This document shows, in pieces, positions 41,005 to 51,823 of a stretch of 64,000 nt of DNA. A model generated the notes under the pieces. It ran no database searches. It was not told the DNA's origin and saw nothing but the letters and a program-made list of their open reading frames with translations. Location of the stretch: assembly GCF_041435335.1 (NCBI RefSeq), contig NZ_CP108430.1:4012501-4076500 (forward strand), read 5' to 3'. The number at the start of each line of letters is the position of its first letter. Positions within the stretch are counted from its first letter, which is position 1. A program made the translations under genes and the position numbers. The DNA is from Streptomyces sp. NBC_01283 (GTDB lineage Bacteria; Actinomycetota; Actinomycetes; Streptomycetales; Streptomycetaceae).

Positions 41005-41297
41005 GTCAGCCCCTCACTCCCTGTTCTCTCCGACCGCGGATCACCGGTCACCGACCACGTCATCAATCGCGCGATCGATCACGTCATTGCCACCGGCTAC
41101 TGAACACTGATCACTGTTCGACGATCTGTACGCACGGGAGTCTAGGGCCTGCTAAAGACGAGGTAAGCAGAGCGTCACGCATCGGCAAGTACTCGCCGCA
41201 TCCATCGACGGATCGTTCGACGGGTGGGGTTATCCCCCGGACGTCCTGGCGGCCCTCCTCATGGCATCGCGGCGGCGAGCCGTGCACCCTAACGCGT
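41005..41297. promoter_or_regulatory. Divergent region between nuoA and histidine kinase 1
   Basis: 290 bases without a gene; must contain the nuo operon promoter (minus) and the kinase promoter (plus). CACGTCAT occurs twice (near 41057 and 41080) flanking ATCGCGCGAT, a small palindrome. I cannot assign -10/-35 boxes with confidence. Confidence 0.4.
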
Positions 41298-42557
41298 ATG
41301 ACCGCACGCGCCACGTCCTCGATCACCTACCCGGGCTCCCCGGGATCCCCGGCTTCCCCACCGCCGCCACCCGCGCGCTTCGCGGCGTACGACCGGCAGA
41401 CCTGGAAGGAGATCGCGTATCTCCTCGCCAACCTGCCGATCGGCGTGGCCGGTTTCGTCTACGTGGTCGTGACGCTCGCGGCCGGCGGCGGTCTCGCCGT
41501 GACGGTCGTCGGACTGCCGCTGCTCGCGGGCGCGCTGATCGGCGCGCGCCAGATCGGCAGGGCGGAGCGGGCGCGGGCGCGGAAGTTGCTCGGTCTGCGG
41601 ATCGACGAGCCGAGCCCGATGCCGAAGCAGCGGGGGCACGGTTTCTTCAGCTGGCTGTGGTCGAGCCTTAAGGATCCGGTCGGCTGGCGCACGATGCTGT
41701 ACTCGTTCATGCGGCTGCCCTGGGGCGTGATGACCTTCGCCGTCGCCCTGATCGGTCTCTTCGTGCTGTGGCCCGTGCTCCCCTACATCGTGCGGGGCCT
41801 GACCAACGCCGACCGCGTGATGGCGCGCGGCCTGCTCTCGCCCTCCGACGAACTGGAGCGGCGCATCGTGGAATTGGAATCGGACCGCGGTGTGGTCGTC
41901 GACACGGCCGCGGCCGACCTGCGCCGCATCGAGCGCGACCTGCACGACGGGGCACAGGCCCGCCTGGTCGCACTCGCCATGGGGCTCGGTCTGGCCAAGG
42001 AGAAGCTCCTGGAGGGCCAGGCCGACGACACGGTGGCGGCGATGGTCGACGAGGCGCACGGCGAGGTGAAGCTCGCCCTCCAGGAACTGCGCGACCTGGC
42101 CCGCGGCATCCACCCGGCGGTCCTGACCGACCGCGGCCTGGACGCGGCCCTTTCCTCGGTGGCCTCGAGGTGCACGGTCCCGGTGAAGGTGACCGCCGAT
42201 CTGCCGGCCCGCCCGGCCGCCGCGATCGAGGGCATCGCGTACTTCACGGTCTCCGAGCTGCTTCAGAACGTGAGCAAGCACAGCGGGGCCCGTTCGGCCT
42301 CCGTGGAGGTGTGGCGTGCCGACCAGCGGCTGCTCATCCAGGTGTGGGACGACGGCAGGGGCGGCGCGAGCCTCGACGGCGGCACGGGCATGGCGGGGCT
42401 CGCGGACCGGCTCGGCGCGGTCGACGGCCTGTTCGTGATCGAGTCGCCGGAGGGCGGCCCCACGACGATCACGGCGGAGCTGCCCTGGCGGGACAGGGAC
42501 AGGGACCGGGACCAGACGGCCCGTGACAGCGACCGGGACCAGGCGGCCCGGGGGTAG
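41298..42557 (+). CDS. Sensor histidine kinase (NarL-type), copy 1
   Basis: 419 residues from ATG at 41298. The N-terminal third contains a conserved-looking membrane sensor with TM pairs (~40-85, ~140-175) as in the Streptomyces 'putative sensor' family. The dimerisation helix has the phosphorylated His216 in [16 protein letters not shown]. The ATPase domain has the N box ELLQNVSKH and the G box DDGRGG. The Arg/Asp/Gln-rich tail is repetitive. Its last two-thirds are nearly identical to the next kinase at DNA level. Confidence 0.9.
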   Translation: MTARATSSITYPGSPGSPASPPPPPARFAAYDRQTWKEIAYLLANLPIGVAGFVYVVVTLAAGGGLAVTVVGLPLLAGALIGARQIGRAERARARKLLGLRIDEPSPMPKQRGHGFFSWLWSSLKDPVGWRTMLYSFMRLPWGVMTFAVALIGLFVLWPVLPYIVRGLTNADRVMARGLLSPSDELERRIVELESDRGVVVDTAAADLRRIERDLHDGAQARLVALAMGLGLAKEKLLEGQADDTVAAMVDEAHGEVKLALQELRDLARGIHPAVLTDRGLDAALSSVASRCTVPVKVTADLPARPAAAIEGIAYFTVSELLQNVSKHSGARSASVEVWRADQRLLIQVWDDGRGGASLDGGTGMAGLADRLGAVDGLFVIESPEGGPTTITAELPWRDRDRDRDQTARDSDRDQAARG

Positions 42558-42684
42558 GGAAAACCCCCGGTCGAAGACACCTACGCACCACATGGTCCGG
42601 ATCAGCTTCGGCCAGCACTCTTGAGGTACGACGCCGAAGCAGACCCCACACATCACGCGGACCGAGCAGAAACGGACGACACCG

Positions 42685-44043
42685 ATGGCCACGGAGTACG
42701 GACAGGAGTACGGACGCATGGACCGTTCGGAGTTCCGGGGATCCGACCTCGACGAGCGACGCCGCCGTGTCCCCGCCGGGCTGCGCGCGCCGATCGAGGC
42801 CCGCGCCTGGAAGGAGTTCGGCTATGTGCTCCTCAGCCTGCCGATCAGCATCGTCACCTTCACGTTCGCGGTCACGATGCTGTCGCTCGGCGCCGGCCTG
42901 CTGATCACGTTCATCGGCATCCCGGTGCTCGCCGCCGGGCTCGCCGCCTGCCGCGGCATCGGCTCGCTGGAGCGGGTGCGGGCGCGGGCACTGCTCGGCG
43001 TGGAGGTGGCGAACCCGGAGCCGCTGCGGCCCAAGAACGGCGGCGGGATGATGGCGTGGATGGGTGCCGTGCTCAAGAGCGGCGTCTCCTGGCGGCACGT
43101 CCTCTACGCCATCCTCCACATGCCCTGGGCGATCTTCTCCTTCACCGTGTCGGTGATGTTCTGGACGTACGGCTGGGCGATGCTCACGTACCCGCTGTGG
43201 CGCTGGGTCTTCCCGGCCTACGCCGGCCAGGACGGCATCCAGCTCTACGGCGACGACGGCCACCGCATCTACCTGGACAACCCCTTCGAGATCGGTGTCA
43301 CCGCCCTCACCGGCCTGCTGATCACGCTGGCCACCCCCTGGATCATCCGGGCCCTGACCACCGTCGACCGCGTCATGGTGGCCGGTCTGCTCGGCCCGTC
43401 GAGTCTGGCCACGCGCGTCGTCGAGCTGGAGTCGGACCGCGGTGTCGTGGTCGACACGGCCGCGGCCGACCTGCGCCGCATCGAGCGCGACCTGCACGAC
43501 GGGGCGCAGGCCCGCCTGGTCGCACTCGCCATGGACCTGGGCCTGGCCAAGGAGAAGCTGACGGAGGACCCGGAGGCCGCGGCGCGCATGGTGGGCGAGG
43601 CGCACGGCGAGGTGAAGGTGGCCCTCCAGGAGCTGCGCGACCTGGCCCGCGGGATCCACCCGGCGGTCCTGACCGACCGCGGCCTGGACGCGGCCCTTTC
43701 CTCGCTCGCCGCCCGGTGCACGGTCCCGGTCCAGGTCGAGGTGGATCTGCCCGCGCGGCCGGCCGCCGCGATCGAGGGCATCGCGTACTTCACGGTCTCC
43801 GAGCTCCTGCAGAACATCAGCAAGCACGCGCGGGCGTCCCGTGGCTCGGTCGACGTCTGGCAGGTCGAGGACCGGCTGATGCTCCAGGTCACCGACGACG
43901 GCGCCGGGGGCGCGGACGTGACCGCCGGTTCCGGCCTGGCCGGGCTCGCCGAGCGGCTCGACGCGGTCGACGGGATCCTGGTCGTGGACTCACCGGTGGG
44001 CGGTCCCACGACGGTGACGGCCGAGCTGCCCTGGCGGGCGTAG
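42685..44043 (+). CDS. Sensor histidine kinase (NarL-type), copy 2
   Basis: 452 residues from ATG at 42685. Same plan as copy 1: membrane sensor (TM pairs ~45-90 and ~140-180, with an additional loop ~190-230), His271 in [17 protein letters not shown] box [10 protein letters not shown] box DDGAGG. The kinase parts of the two copies share long identical DNA tracts, while the sensor parts have diverged. It is 128 bases downstream of copy 1 and 241 upstream of the response regulator. Confidence 0.9.
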   Translation: MATEYGQEYGRMDRSEFRGSDLDERRRRVPAGLRAPIEARAWKEFGYVLLSLPISIVTFTFAVTMLSLGAGLLITFIGIPVLAAGLAACRGIGSLERVRARALLGVEVANPEPLRPKNGGGMMAWMGAVLKSGVSWRHVLYAILHMPWAIFSFTVSVMFWTYGWAMLTYPLWRWVFPAYAGQDGIQLYGDDGHRIYLDNPFEIGVTALTGLLITLATPWIIRALTTVDRVMVAGLLGPSSLATRVVELESDRGVVVDTAAADLRRIERDLHDGAQARLVALAMDLGLAKEKLTEDPEAAARMVGEAHGEVKVALQELRDLARGIHPAVLTDRGLDAALSSLAARCTVPVQVEVDLPARPAAAIEGIAYFTVSELLQNISKHARASRGSVDVWQVEDRLMLQVTDDGAGGADVTAGSGLAGLAERLDAVDGILVVDSPVGGPTTVTAELPWRA

Positions 44044-44284
44044 CCGTCGGCCTCCGGCAGGCGTAGCCCTGGACCGGACCTCTCCTCCGCTCACCCATCC
44101 GGTCGCCCCGCAGCACGGGCGGCCGGATAGGTGCTGTCCGTGCCCGCTCCTCCGGCCGCCAGGAGCGAACAAGGGCAAGCGGTTGTCCGCGAACGCCGTA
44201 ACGCCCCTCCGTACGCGCGATACTGAGGTGCCGGGGGACATCCAGAATCAAATATGCCGGGGGGCCGTGAACGTGGAGGACAAA

Positions 44285-44944
44285 GTGCGGGTCGTCATCG
44301 CCGAGGATTCGGTGCTGCTCAGGGAGGGCCTGACCCGGTTGCTGACCGACCGCGGGCACGACGTCGTCGCGGGGGTCGGCGACGCGGACGCGCTGATCAA
44401 GACGATCAACGAACTCTCCTCCGAGGGCGAGCTGCCCGATGTGGTCGTCGCCGACGTGCGCATGCCTCCGACGCACACCGACGAGGGGGTGCGTGCCGCG
44501 GTGCACCTGCGCCACCAGTTCCCGGGGCTCGGGGTGCTCGTCCTGTCGCAGTACGTCGAGGAGCAGTACGCCACCGAGCTGCTCGCCGGGTCCAGCCGTG
44601 GTGTCGGCTATCTGCTCAAGGACCGCGTCGCCGAGGTGCGCGAGTTCGTGGACGCCGTGGTGCGTGTCGCGCAGGGCGGCACCGCGCTCGACCCGGAGGT
44701 CGTGGCGCAGCTGCTCGGCCGCAGCCGCAAGCAGGACGTCCTCGCGGGGCTTACTCCGCGCGAGCGCGAGGTACTCGGTCTGATGGCCGAGGGGCGGACG
44801 AACTCCGCGGTGGCCCGGCAGTTGGTGGTGAGCGACGGTGCGGTCGAGAAGCACGTCAGCAACATCTTCCTGAAGCTGGGGCTATCGCAGAGTGACGGGG
44901 ATCACCGGCGCGTGCTGGCGGTCCTCACCTACCTCAACTCCTAG
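44285..44944 (+). CDS. LuxR-type response regulator
   Basis: 219 residues from GTG at 44285, which has GGAGGA five bases upstream; GTG at 44267 is the main alternative. Receiver domain: [16 protein letters not shown], phosphoacceptor Asp57 in VVADVRMPP, and conserved Lys in YLLKDRVAE. The C-terminal LuxR helix-turn-helix ([21 protein letters not shown]...; VEKHVSNIF) binds DNA. It is the natural partner of the two histidine kinases upstream, and lies close to korA downstream. Confidence 0.92.
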   Translation: MRVVIAEDSVLLREGLTRLLTDRGHDVVAGVGDADALIKTINELSSEGELPDVVVADVRMPPTHTDEGVRAAVHLRHQFPGLGVLVLSQYVEEQYATELLAGSSRGVGYLLKDRVAEVREFVDAVVRVAQGGTALDPEVVAQLLGRSRKQDVLAGLTPREREVLGLMAEGRTNSAVARQLVVSDGAVEKHVSNIFLKLGLSQSDGDHRRVLAVLTYLNS

Positions 44945-45223
44945 CGATCTGACACTCTGTCAGCTATTTGGCGGCACGGAAAACCAATGGCAGCAGCATG
45001 AGTACGGAGAACAGTCCTAGAACCAAAGGATGAGTGGGGGGCGTCTTCCATGACGGCCAGGGGATGCGGCACATCATGACAAAACGGGGCAATGAAGCGT
45101 CTCAAAAGCACGTCCGTCATGCGATCAACCCCAGGAAGGTGACCCTTACAGACGTAGGGTGGGCCTTGGGAAGGCCGGTCGCCCAGCCCTTCCCGCTCAG
45201 CCGCCCGAGGGAGGTCCAGTTCA
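44945..45223 (+). promoter_or_regulatory. Intergenic region upstream of korA
   Basis: 279 bases without a credible gene. A likely ribosome site (GGGAGG) for korA is at its end. No clear -10/-35 pair or operator is identified, although the gap is large enough for regulation by the adjacent response regulator. Confidence 0.35.
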
Positions 45224-47147
45224 GTGACCAGCCAGGTCAGTAGCCCAGCCGAGCAGGCCGATGGGGCAGTCGTCGGAGAGCAGCGCAAGCCTGCTGGTGA
45301 GAAGGATGTACGCCGTCTGGACCGGGTGATCATTCGCTTCGCGGGTGACTCCGGTGACGGTATGCAGCTCACCGGTGACCGGTTCACGTCGGAGACGGCG
45401 TCCTTCGGGAACGACCTCTCGACACTGCCGAACTTCCCCGCCGAGATCCGTGCTCCAGCCGGGACCCTGCCGGGCGTCTCCTCCTTTCAGCTGCATTTCG
45501 CCGATCACGACATCCTCACGCCGGGCGACGCGCCGAACGTGCTCGTCGCGATGAATCCGGCGGCGCTGAAGGCGAACATCGCCGACGTGCCGCGCGGGGC
45601 GGAGATCATCGTCAACACGGACGAGTTCTCCAAACGGGCGATGCAGAAGGTCGGCTACGAGGTCTCGCCGCTGGAAGACGGTTCGCTGGACGGCTACAGC
45701 GTCCACCCGGTGCCGCTGACGACGCTGACGGTCGAGGCGCTCAAGGAGTTCGACCTCTCGCGCAAGGACGCCGGCCGCAGCAAGAACATGTTCGCGCTCG
45801 GCCTGCTGTCGTGGATGTACCACCGCCCGACCGAGGGCACCGAGAAGTTCCTGCGCACGAAGTTCGCCAAGAAGCCGGACATCGCCGAGGCGAACATCGC
45901 CGCCTTCCACGCGGGCTGGAACTTCGGCGAGACGACGGAGGACTTCGCCGTCTCGTACGAGGTGGCCCCGGCCGCCCACGCCTTCCCGACCGGCACCTAC
46001 CGCAACATCTCCGGGAATCTGGCCCTCTCCTACGGCCTGATCGCCGCGGGCCGGCAGGCGGACCTGCCGCTCTACCTGGGTTCGTACCCGATCACCCCGG
46101 CCTCCGACATCCTGCACGAGCTGTCCAGGCACAAGAACTTCGGTGTGCGGACCTTCCAGGCCGAGGACGAGATCGCGGGGATCGGCGCCGCGCTGGGTGC
46201 GGCGTTCGGCGGCTCGCTCGCGGTGACGACGACCTCGGGGCCCGGTGTGGCGCTGAAGTCGGAGACCATCGGCCTCGCGGTGTCGCTGGAACTGCCGCTG
46301 CTGGTCGTGGACATCCAGCGCGGCGGCCCTTCGACCGGCCTGCCGACCAAGACCGAGCAGGCGGATCTGCTGCAGGCGATGTTCGGGCGCAACGGCGAGG
46401 CGCCGGTGCCGATCGTGGCACCCAAGACCCCGGCGGACTGCTTCGACGCGGCGCTGGAGGCGGCCCGCATCGCGGTCACCTACCGCACGCCGGTCTTCCT
46501 GCTGTCCGACGGCTACCTGGCCAACGGCTCCGAGCCGTGGCGCATCCCGGACACCGATGAACTCCCGGACCTGCGCGTCCAGTTCGCCTCGGGGACCAAC
46601 CACACCGAGGACGACGGCACCGAGGTCTTCTGGCCCTACAAGCGCGACCCGCAGACCCTGGCCCGCCCCTGGGCGATCCCCGGCACGCCCGGCCTCGAAC
46701 ACCGCATCGGCGGCATCGAGAAGCAGGACGGCACCGGCAACATCTCCTACGACCCCGCCAACCACGACTTCATGGTCCGCACCCGCCAGGCCAAGATCGA
46801 CGGCATCCAGGTCCCCGACCTCGAAGTCGACGACGCGACCGGCGACGCCAAGTTGCTGGTCCTGGGCTGGGGTTCGACCTACGGGCCCATCACCGCCGCG
46901 GTACGCCGCCTGCGGGCGGTCGGCGAGAGCGTGGCCCAGGCCCATCTGCGCCACCTCAACCCCTTCCCCCACAACCTGGGCGAGGTCCTGAAGCGTTACG
47001 ACAAGGTGGTGATTCCCGAGATGAACCTCGGGCAGCTCGCCACTCTCCTCCGCGCCAAGTACCTCGTGGACGCGGTCTCGTACAACCAGGTCAATGGAAT
47101 GCCGTTCAAGGCCGAGCAGCTCGCCACGGCTCTCAAGGAGGCCATCA

Positions 47148-47155
<8 letters not shown>
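45224..47155 (+). CDS. korA: 2-oxoacid:ferredoxin oxidoreductase, alpha subunit
   Basis: 643 residues from GTG at 45224. The N-terminal gamma-type domain (FAGDSGDGMQLTGDRF, DFSKRAMQ...) is fused to the alpha domain (TYGPITAAVRRLRAVGESVAQAHLRHLNPFPHN; TTTSGPGVALKSETIGLAV). This gamma-alpha fusion is the two-subunit KorA/OforA form. With KorB it oxidises 2-oxoglutarate or another 2-oxoacid plus CoA to acyl-CoA and CO2 and reduces ferredoxin. The stop overlaps korB by eight bases. Confidence 0.93.
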
Positions 47156-48245
<1,090 letters not shown>

Positions 48246-48277
48246 CCCGGCACGCCCCTCGCTCAACTCGCCCGACC

Positions 48278-48318
48278 CGAAGCCCGGTTCAGAGTCCCGA
48301 ACTCAGGACCGGGCTTCG
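48278..48318. terminator. Convergent terminator between korB and the HxlR gene
   Basis: CGAAGCCCGGT / ACCGGGCTTCG stem with a smaller inner GAGT / ACTC stem. It overlaps the last codons of the HxlR-type gene and faces both converging genes. Confidence 0.65.
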
Positions 48319-48674
48319 TCGTACGCCTGGCGCGCTTCCTGTACGTCCGCGAGGCGCCGCTCGGTCCACTCGGCGAGCACCCGGACCTGCGCCCCGGCCT
48401 CGCGGCCGAGGTCGGTGAGCGAGTAGTCGACGCGCGGCGGAATGACCGGCTTGGCGTCGCGGTGCACGAGGCCGTCGCGCTCCAGGGTCTGCAGGGTCTG
48501 CGTCAGCATCTTCTCGCTGACCCGGCCGAGGGCCCGGCGTAGCTCGCTGAAGCGGTACGAGCGCTCGTCCAGGGCGATCAGGACGAGCACGCCCCAGCGG
48601 CTCGTGACGTGCTCCAGGACGAGACGCTGCGGGCACATTCCCTCGTCCCCGAGGTTCCAGTTACTTACTGCCAT
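48303..48674 (-). CDS. HxlR-family transcriptional regulator
   Basis: 123 residues from ATG at 48674. Winged helix with CPQRLVLEHVTSRWGVLVLIAL, YRFSELRRALGRVSEKMLTQTLQTLERDGLV, the standard HxlR core; the Cys in MCPQR near residue 14 is often a redox or ligand sensor in the family. It is divergent from an SDR quinone reductase, and an inverted repeat between them is the probable operator. Confidence 0.92.
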   Translation of the reverse strand: MAVSNWNLGDEGMCPQRLVLEHVTSRWGVLVLIALDERSYRFSELRRALGRVSEKMLTQTLQTLERDGLVHRDAKPVIPPRVDYSLTDLGREAGAQVRVLAEWTERRLADVQEARQAYDEARS

Positions 48675-48677
48675 GCC

Positions 48678-48702
48678 AGTACCTTACTTCAAAGTGGGTA
48701 CT
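48678..48702. promoter_or_regulatory. Candidate HxlR operator
   Basis: AGTACC (48678-48683) and GGTACT (48697-48702) with an inner ACTT / AAGT, all within a single near-palindromic 25-base segment. It sits immediately upstream of the HxlR start codon, in the divergent gap with the SDR gene at 48766. Confidence 0.55.
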
Positions 48703-48765
48703 TTCCAATAGTTAGCGCCCAACGTAAGCTCATCGTCAGAACCACACCAAAGGGAGATTCAAGAC

Positions 48766-49626
48766 ATGAGCATCGTTGTCACCGGAGCCACCGGACAGCT
48801 CGGCCGTCTCGTCATCGACGGACTGCTCGACGCGCAGGTGCCCGCCGGGCAGATAGCCGCCGTCGTCCGCGACAAGGAGAAGGCCGCCGGTCTCGCAGCG
48901 CGCGGCGTCGAGCTGCGCATCGCGGACTACAGCGCGCCCGAGACCCTCGCCGGCGTCTTCGCCGCGGGGGACAGGGTCCTGCTGATCTCCGGCAGCGAGG
49001 TCGGGCAGCGCGTGCCGCAGCACGCCGCGGTGATCGACGCCGCGCGTGCGGCGGGCGTCGCGCTCCTCGCGTACACCGGCGTCCTGGGCGGGCCCGACGC
49101 CGACTTCGACCTCGCGGCCGAGCACAAGGTGACCGAGCAGCTCATCCTCGACTCCGGCCTTCCGTACACCTTCCTGCGCAACGGCTGGTACCACGAGAAC
49201 TACACCGCCAACCTCGCCCCCGTCCTGGAGCACGGCGCCGTCGTCGCCTCCGCGGGCGACGGCCGGGTCGGTTCCGCCTCGCGCGCCGACTACGCGGCGG
49301 CCGCCGTCGCCGTACTGACCGGCGAGGGCCACGAGGGCAAGGCGTACGAGCTGAGCGGCGACGTGGCGTGGAGCCTGGCCGAGTACGCCGCCGAGGTCGC
49401 GCGGCAGAGCGGCAAGGACATCTCGTACGCGAATGTCCCCGCCGAGCAGAACCTCGCGATCCTGACCGGCGCCGGGCTTCCCGAGCAGTTCGCCGCGATC
49501 CTCGTCGACGTGGACGCGGCGATCCAGCGGGGTCTGCTCGCCGGCGGGAGCGGCGAGCTGTCGCGCCTGATCGGGCGCCCGACGACGCCTGTCGCGGACG
49601 CGATCTCGGCGGCCCTGAAGGGCTGA
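48766..49626 (+). CDS. SDR-type NAD(P)H:quinone reductase (QorB-like)
   Basis: 286 residues from ATG at 48766. Dinucleotide motif VVTGATGQLGRLVIDG, then VAAVVRDKEKA, YTGVLGGPDADFDLAAEHK and YTFLRNGWYHENY, characteristic of QorB-type quinone oxidoreductases. Controlled, presumably, by the divergent HxlR protein, a pairing seen in many bacteria for electrophile or quinone response. Confidence 0.87.
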   Translation: MSIVVTGATGQLGRLVIDGLLDAQVPAGQIAAVVRDKEKAAGLAARGVELRIADYSAPETLAGVFAAGDRVLLISGSEVGQRVPQHAAVIDAARAAGVALLAYTGVLGGPDADFDLAAEHKVTEQLILDSGLPYTFLRNGWYHENYTANLAPVLEHGAVVASAGDGRVGSASRADYAAAAVAVLTGEGHEGKAYELSGDVAWSLAEYAAEVARQSGKDISYANVPAEQNLAILTGAGLPEQFAAILVDVDAAIQRGLLAGGSGELSRLIGRPTTPVADAISAALKG

Positions 49627-49795
49627 AGGCCTCACGGGGCTGACGGGCTGACGGGCTGAAGCCGCAGGTCGTGGGGGTGCGCGGGGAGTGTGCACGACGT
49701 CATGACCGTTTTCGTGAGACGGGCATGACACGAGGGTGTCCGTGCCGCTACCTTCTTGGGTGCAGCGTGGGGCTGCCTTGCACCAAGGAGGGGCC

Positions 49796-50806
49796 GTGGA
49801 CGCTGCCGCAGCCGAGCAGTCGAAGAGCGAGCAGCGCATAGGCCTGCTGAACGGTTTCGCGGCCTACGGGATGTGGGGCCTCGTGCCCCTGTTCTGGCCG
49901 CTGCTCAAGCCGGCCGGGGCGGGCGAGATCCTCGCGCACCGGATGGCCTGGTCCCTCGTCGTGGTCGGCGTCGCGCTGCTGGCCGTGCGGCGCTGGGCCT
50001 GGGCGGGCGAGCTGATCCGGCAGCCGCGCAAGCTGGGCCTCGTGACGATCGCCGCGGCGGTCATCACGGTCAACTGGGGCGTCTACATCTGGGCCGTGAA
50101 CTCCGGCCACGTCGTGGAGGCCTCCCTCGGCTACTTCATCAACCCCCTCGTCACCATCGCCATGGGCGTCCTGCTCCTCGGCGAACGGCTGCGGCCCGTG
50201 CAGTGGGCGGCCGTCGCCGTCGGCCTCGCGGCGGTCCTCGTCCTCGCCTTCGGGTACGGGCAGCCGCCGTGGATCTCGCTCTGCCTCGCCTTCTCCTTCG
50301 CCACGTACGGCCTGGTGAAGAAGAAGGTCGGCCTCAGCGGTCTGGAGTCCCTGGCCGCCGAGACCGCGATCCAGTTCCTGCCCGCGGTCGGGTTCCTGGT
50401 GTGGCTCGGGGTGCGGGGCGACGCCACGTTCGGCACGGAGGGCGGTTTCGGGCACGGGGCGCTGCTCGCGGCGACCGGTGTGGTCACCGCCATTCCCCTC
50501 GTCTGCTTCGGGGCCGCGGCGATCCGGGTGCCGCTCGCGACGCTGGGGATGCTGCAGTACCTCGCGCCCGTCTTCCAGTTCCTGCTCGGCATCCTGTACT
50601 TCCATGAGGCGATGCCGCCCGAGCGGTGGGCCGGGTTCGGTCTTGTGTGGCTGGCGCTGACGTTGCTGACGTGGGACGCGGTGCGGGGGGCTCGGCGCAC
50701 CGCGGTTCGGCTTGCCGCTGCGCGGGCTTCCGCGGTTCCTGTTGCGGGGCGGGATACGGAGCCGATGACTCCCGCTGCCGGGCGGGAAGCGGAGTCCTCG
50801 GTCTGA
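49796..50806 (+). CDS. rarD: EamA-family RarD-type permease
   Basis: 336 residues from GTG at 49796, four bases after AAGGAGGGG; the in-frame ATG at 49736 is less likely. Ten hydrophobic helices in two EamA repeats, with GLVPLFWPLLKPAGAGEILAHRM and VNWGVYIWAVNSGHVVEASLGYFINPLVTI typical of RarD. Function in RarD proteins is poorly known; some are linked to amino-acid or drug export. The C-terminus is Ala/Arg-rich. Confidence 0.88.
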   Translation: MDAAAAEQSKSEQRIGLLNGFAAYGMWGLVPLFWPLLKPAGAGEILAHRMAWSLVVVGVALLAVRRWAWAGELIRQPRKLGLVTIAAAVITVNWGVYIWAVNSGHVVEASLGYFINPLVTIAMGVLLLGERLRPVQWAAVAVGLAAVLVLAFGYGQPPWISLCLAFSFATYGLVKKKVGLSGLESLAAETAIQFLPAVGFLVWLGVRGDATFGTEGGFGHGALLAATGVVTAIPLVCFGAAAIRVPLATLGMLQYLAPVFQFLLGILYFHEAMPPERWAGFGLVWLALTLLTWDAVRGARRTAVRLAAARASAVPVAGRDTEPMTPAAGREAESSV

Positions 50807-50867
50807 CCTTTCCCGCGGGTGCGCCGTGGCTGGTCGCGCAGTTCCCCGCGCCCATACGGGGCACTGC

Positions 50868-51722
50868 TCAGTTCCAGGCCGCCGAAGCTGCCGCTGCCTT
50901 CGCGTAGACGCTGAAGTCCCGGGGCTCCCGGCCCAGGACATCTCGTACGCCTGTCACCGGCGCCGCGTTGTAGCCGGTCTTCAGCCAGTCGAGGACGTCG
51001 GCGAGGGCGCGGGCGATGTCGGCCGGGACGTCGGCCGCGGTCAGCTCCGCGACGTACTCGTCCGGGGTGATGTGCTCGAAGCGCATCGGCCGCCCCGAGG
51101 CCTCCGCCAGCTCCGCGACCGCGTCGGCGAAGCTCAGCGCGCGGGGTCCTGACAGCTCGTACGTACGGCCCGTGTGCCCCTCCTCGGTGAGCAGGGCCGC
51201 GGCCACCTCCACGATGTCCTCCACATCGATGAACGGCTCCGGCACGTCGCCGACGGGCAGCGCGAGGCGGCCTTCGAGCAGGGCCGTGGCGAAGATGTCC
51301 TCGTCGAAGTTCTGCGAGAAGTTGTTCGGGCGGATCACCGTCCAGTCGACGTCCGCCGCGCGCACCACGCGCTCGGCCTCCGCCATGGACGGCTCGAAGG
51401 AGTCCTTGAACACCTCGACGCCCCGCCCGGACAGGACCACGAAGCGGCGTACGCCCGCCGCCACGGCCGTGTCCACGAAGTCGGCGATCGGCTCGGGTTC
51501 GGGCGGGCCGACGAGGTAGAGGGCGGTCACGCCCTGAAGGACCGGGGCCCACGTGGAGCGGTCGTTCCAGTCGAAGCGGGTCTCGCCGGAGCGCGAGGCC
51601 GCGCGCACGGTGTGGCCCGCGGCCCTGAGCAGGGGCACCAGGCGGCGGCCGGTCTTGCCGGTGGCGCCGAGCACGAGGATGAGGGCGTCGGGCTGCGTCT
51701 GCTTCTTCGGGTTCGTGGTCAT
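50868..51722 (-). CDS. NmrA/NAD(P)-binding reductase
   Basis: 284 residues from ATG at 51722. Rossmann motif LILVLGATGKTGRRLVPLL, AASRSGETRFDWNDRST, ALYLVGPPEPE and VIRPNNFSQNFDED are typical of NmrA-like/AraC-partner reductases. Divergent from an AraC regulator, 101 bases away. Confidence 0.86.
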   Translation of the reverse strand: MTTNPKKQTQPDALILVLGATGKTGRRLVPLLRAAGHTVRAASRSGETRFDWNDRSTWAPVLQGVTALYLVGPPEPEPIADFVDTAVAAGVRRFVVLSGRGVEVFKDSFEPSMAEAERVVRAADVDWTVIRPNNFSQNFDEDIFATALLEGRLALPVGDVPEPFIDVEDIVEVAAALLTEEGHTGRTYELSGPRALSFADAVAELAEASGRPMRFEHITPDEYVAELTAADVPADIARALADVLDWLKTGYNAAPVTGVRDVLGREPRDFSVYAKAAAASAAWN

Positions 51723-51823
51723 GGGTCAAGCCAACTCCCCCTGCCCGGAGGGTGACATGGGAGCCCGTCTCGCGTGCATGGGAGTACGTCCACGGGGCTC
51801 GGGCTCCGTTTACGGTGGAGGGC

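Noticed and set aside
45034..45243. 69-codon frame between the response regulator and korA
   Set aside because: Overlaps the korA ribosome site and start, lacks any domain, and codon use is unlike its neighbours.
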